Part shown: positions 63,593 to 64,000 of the stretch, piece after piece
Layout of the letters: each line of letters starts with the position of its first letter
Numbering within the stretch: the first letter of the stretch is position 1
Assembly (NCBI GenBank): GCA_003024785.1
Contig: PUQB01000196.1
Span: forward strand, 1 to 64,000
DNA from: Selaginella tamariscina
Taxonomy: Eukaryota; Streptophyta; Lycopodiopsida; Selaginellales; Selaginellaceae
Direction: 5' to 3'
DNA length: 64,000 nucleotides
Notes under the pieces: model-generated
What the model was told of the DNA's origin: nothing
The model's database searches: none
The model's input: only the letters and a program-made list of their open reading frames with translations
Position numbers and translations under genes: made by a program

Positions 63593-63605
63593 GGCTATGA
63601 TACCA
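63593..63605 (-). other. Primer-binding site of the copia relic
   Basis: The minus strand reads TGGTATCATAGCC, one change from the usual start of the initiator-Met tRNA complement (TGGTATCAGAGC), and abuts the 5' LTR. This fixes the element's orientation. Confidence 0.8.
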
Positions 63606-63765
63606 TGTTAATTTTTTTGTAACTTCCACTTTATTCATGTGAAAATGTATGTAAAAATGAATTGCCTTGATACTAGGGGACACAATCCAATGCCCAGTTA
63701 TGTCCCCATCAATGTGTGACATTGCCACCCTAGACTTCATGTAGTCGAGTTACCTCTCTCCAACA
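63606..63765 (-). repeat. 5' LTR of the copia relic
   Basis: 160 bp, TG…CA ended on the minus strand. Divergence from the 3' LTR of roughly one base in five implies an old insertion. Confidence 0.85.
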
Positions 63766-64000
63766 GTGTGTCCTTCTCAAATGCCATTAAATAATTGCAA
63801 CTACTGTCATGTCCATTAAATCTCCTATAGTGCCATAAATAATGAGTTCGACCAGCTTTAAAAAATAATTATGATTTCCATTATTAAAGATGAAGGTTTA
63901 ACATTTTAGTTTTTTTAATTAATGTTGTTGAAGATTCAATGTTCAATCTTCAATATTAATGGTTATGATTTTCTAAAAAAGGTATGATTGATTTTTGATG
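63766..64000. other. Sequence right of the copia relic
   Basis: AT-rich, no features seen. Confidence 0.4.

Larger units (their letters stand above)
60983..63765 (-). mobile_element. Ty1/copia retrotransposon relic, RT deleted
   Basis: Minus-strand element bounded by 160-162 bp LTRs. In coding order, an eroded gag zinc knuckle lies near 62697-62740 (NHYARDC, with the second Cys replaced and an in-frame stop). A pre-integrase LCGMC stretch follows near 62060-62080. The integrase signature NGVAERMNQTLTENACNML is near 61676-61745. Only about 100 bp later comes RNase H (GYTDSD then a stop for Trp, STFGYLFFLDGGFVSWKR, ALSSIEVDYIAAQEAMWL, LCDNRNAIKL) at 61230-61580. The reverse transcriptase core is missing. 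The leader between PBS and gag contains R1-type sequence. Many stops make it inactive. No matching target-site duplication is visible. Confidence 0.85.

Noticed and set aside
1-64000. rRNA or tRNA genes
   Set aside because: No rRNA-like conserved stretches and no cloverleaf with intact A and B boxes were noticed by eye. A tRNAscan run would be needed to be sure.

Overview
This is nuclear DNA of a land plant. The genes have spliceosomal introns and encode plant-specific families (IDD zinc finger, NAC, NPH3/RPT2-like, PLS-type PPR, an HCF107-like chloroplast RNA-binding HAT protein). Gene order and style (compact multi-exon genes, an intronless PPR gene, introns loaded with CA/CT microsatellites) would fit a seed-free vascular plant such as a fern or lycophyte. 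That placement is inference only.

Layout. 1-4.6 kb: a dispersed repeat and a decayed multi-exon gene of unknown family. 5.0-9.9 kb: two arrays, about 45 units in all, of an imperfect 18-24 bp palindrome (core GGCGGGATTAATCCCGCC), separated by microsatellites and a minisatellite. 9.9-18.2 kb: gene fragments of an unknown family around a small GATA zinc-finger gene, plus tandem duplications. 20.6-26.8 kb: an intact HCF107-like gene (+) converging on an IDD zinc-finger gene (-). 27-42 kb: gene-poor AT-rich DNA with a repeat copy and a foldback element. 42.1-46.6 kb: a degenerate hAT-like ORF, another gene fragment and another repeat copy. 47.2-57.1 kb is the gene-dense core: NDP kinase (-), NPH3/RPT2-like BTB protein (+), an unrecognised protein built from four tandemly duplicated exons (-), a NAC factor (-) and a PLS-class PPR gene (-). 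58.4-60.5 kb: a possible secreted cysteine-rich peptide and a secreted DNA/RNA non-specific endonuclease (-). 61-63.8 kb: a Ty1/copia relic with LTRs but no reverse transcriptase.

The genes do not form a pathway; they are ordinary housekeeping, regulatory and organelle-expression genes. Two features stand out. The palindrome arrays contain units whose two arms have changed together. Many conserved exons (GATA, IDD, NDPK, NRL, PPR) carry single-base indels, several in homopolymers. Because these hit even NDP kinase, I read most of them as residual assembly errors rather than gene death, but this cannot be settled from the sequence alone.

All exon limits were worked out by hand from splice signals, reading frame and family resemblance. 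No database search was run.
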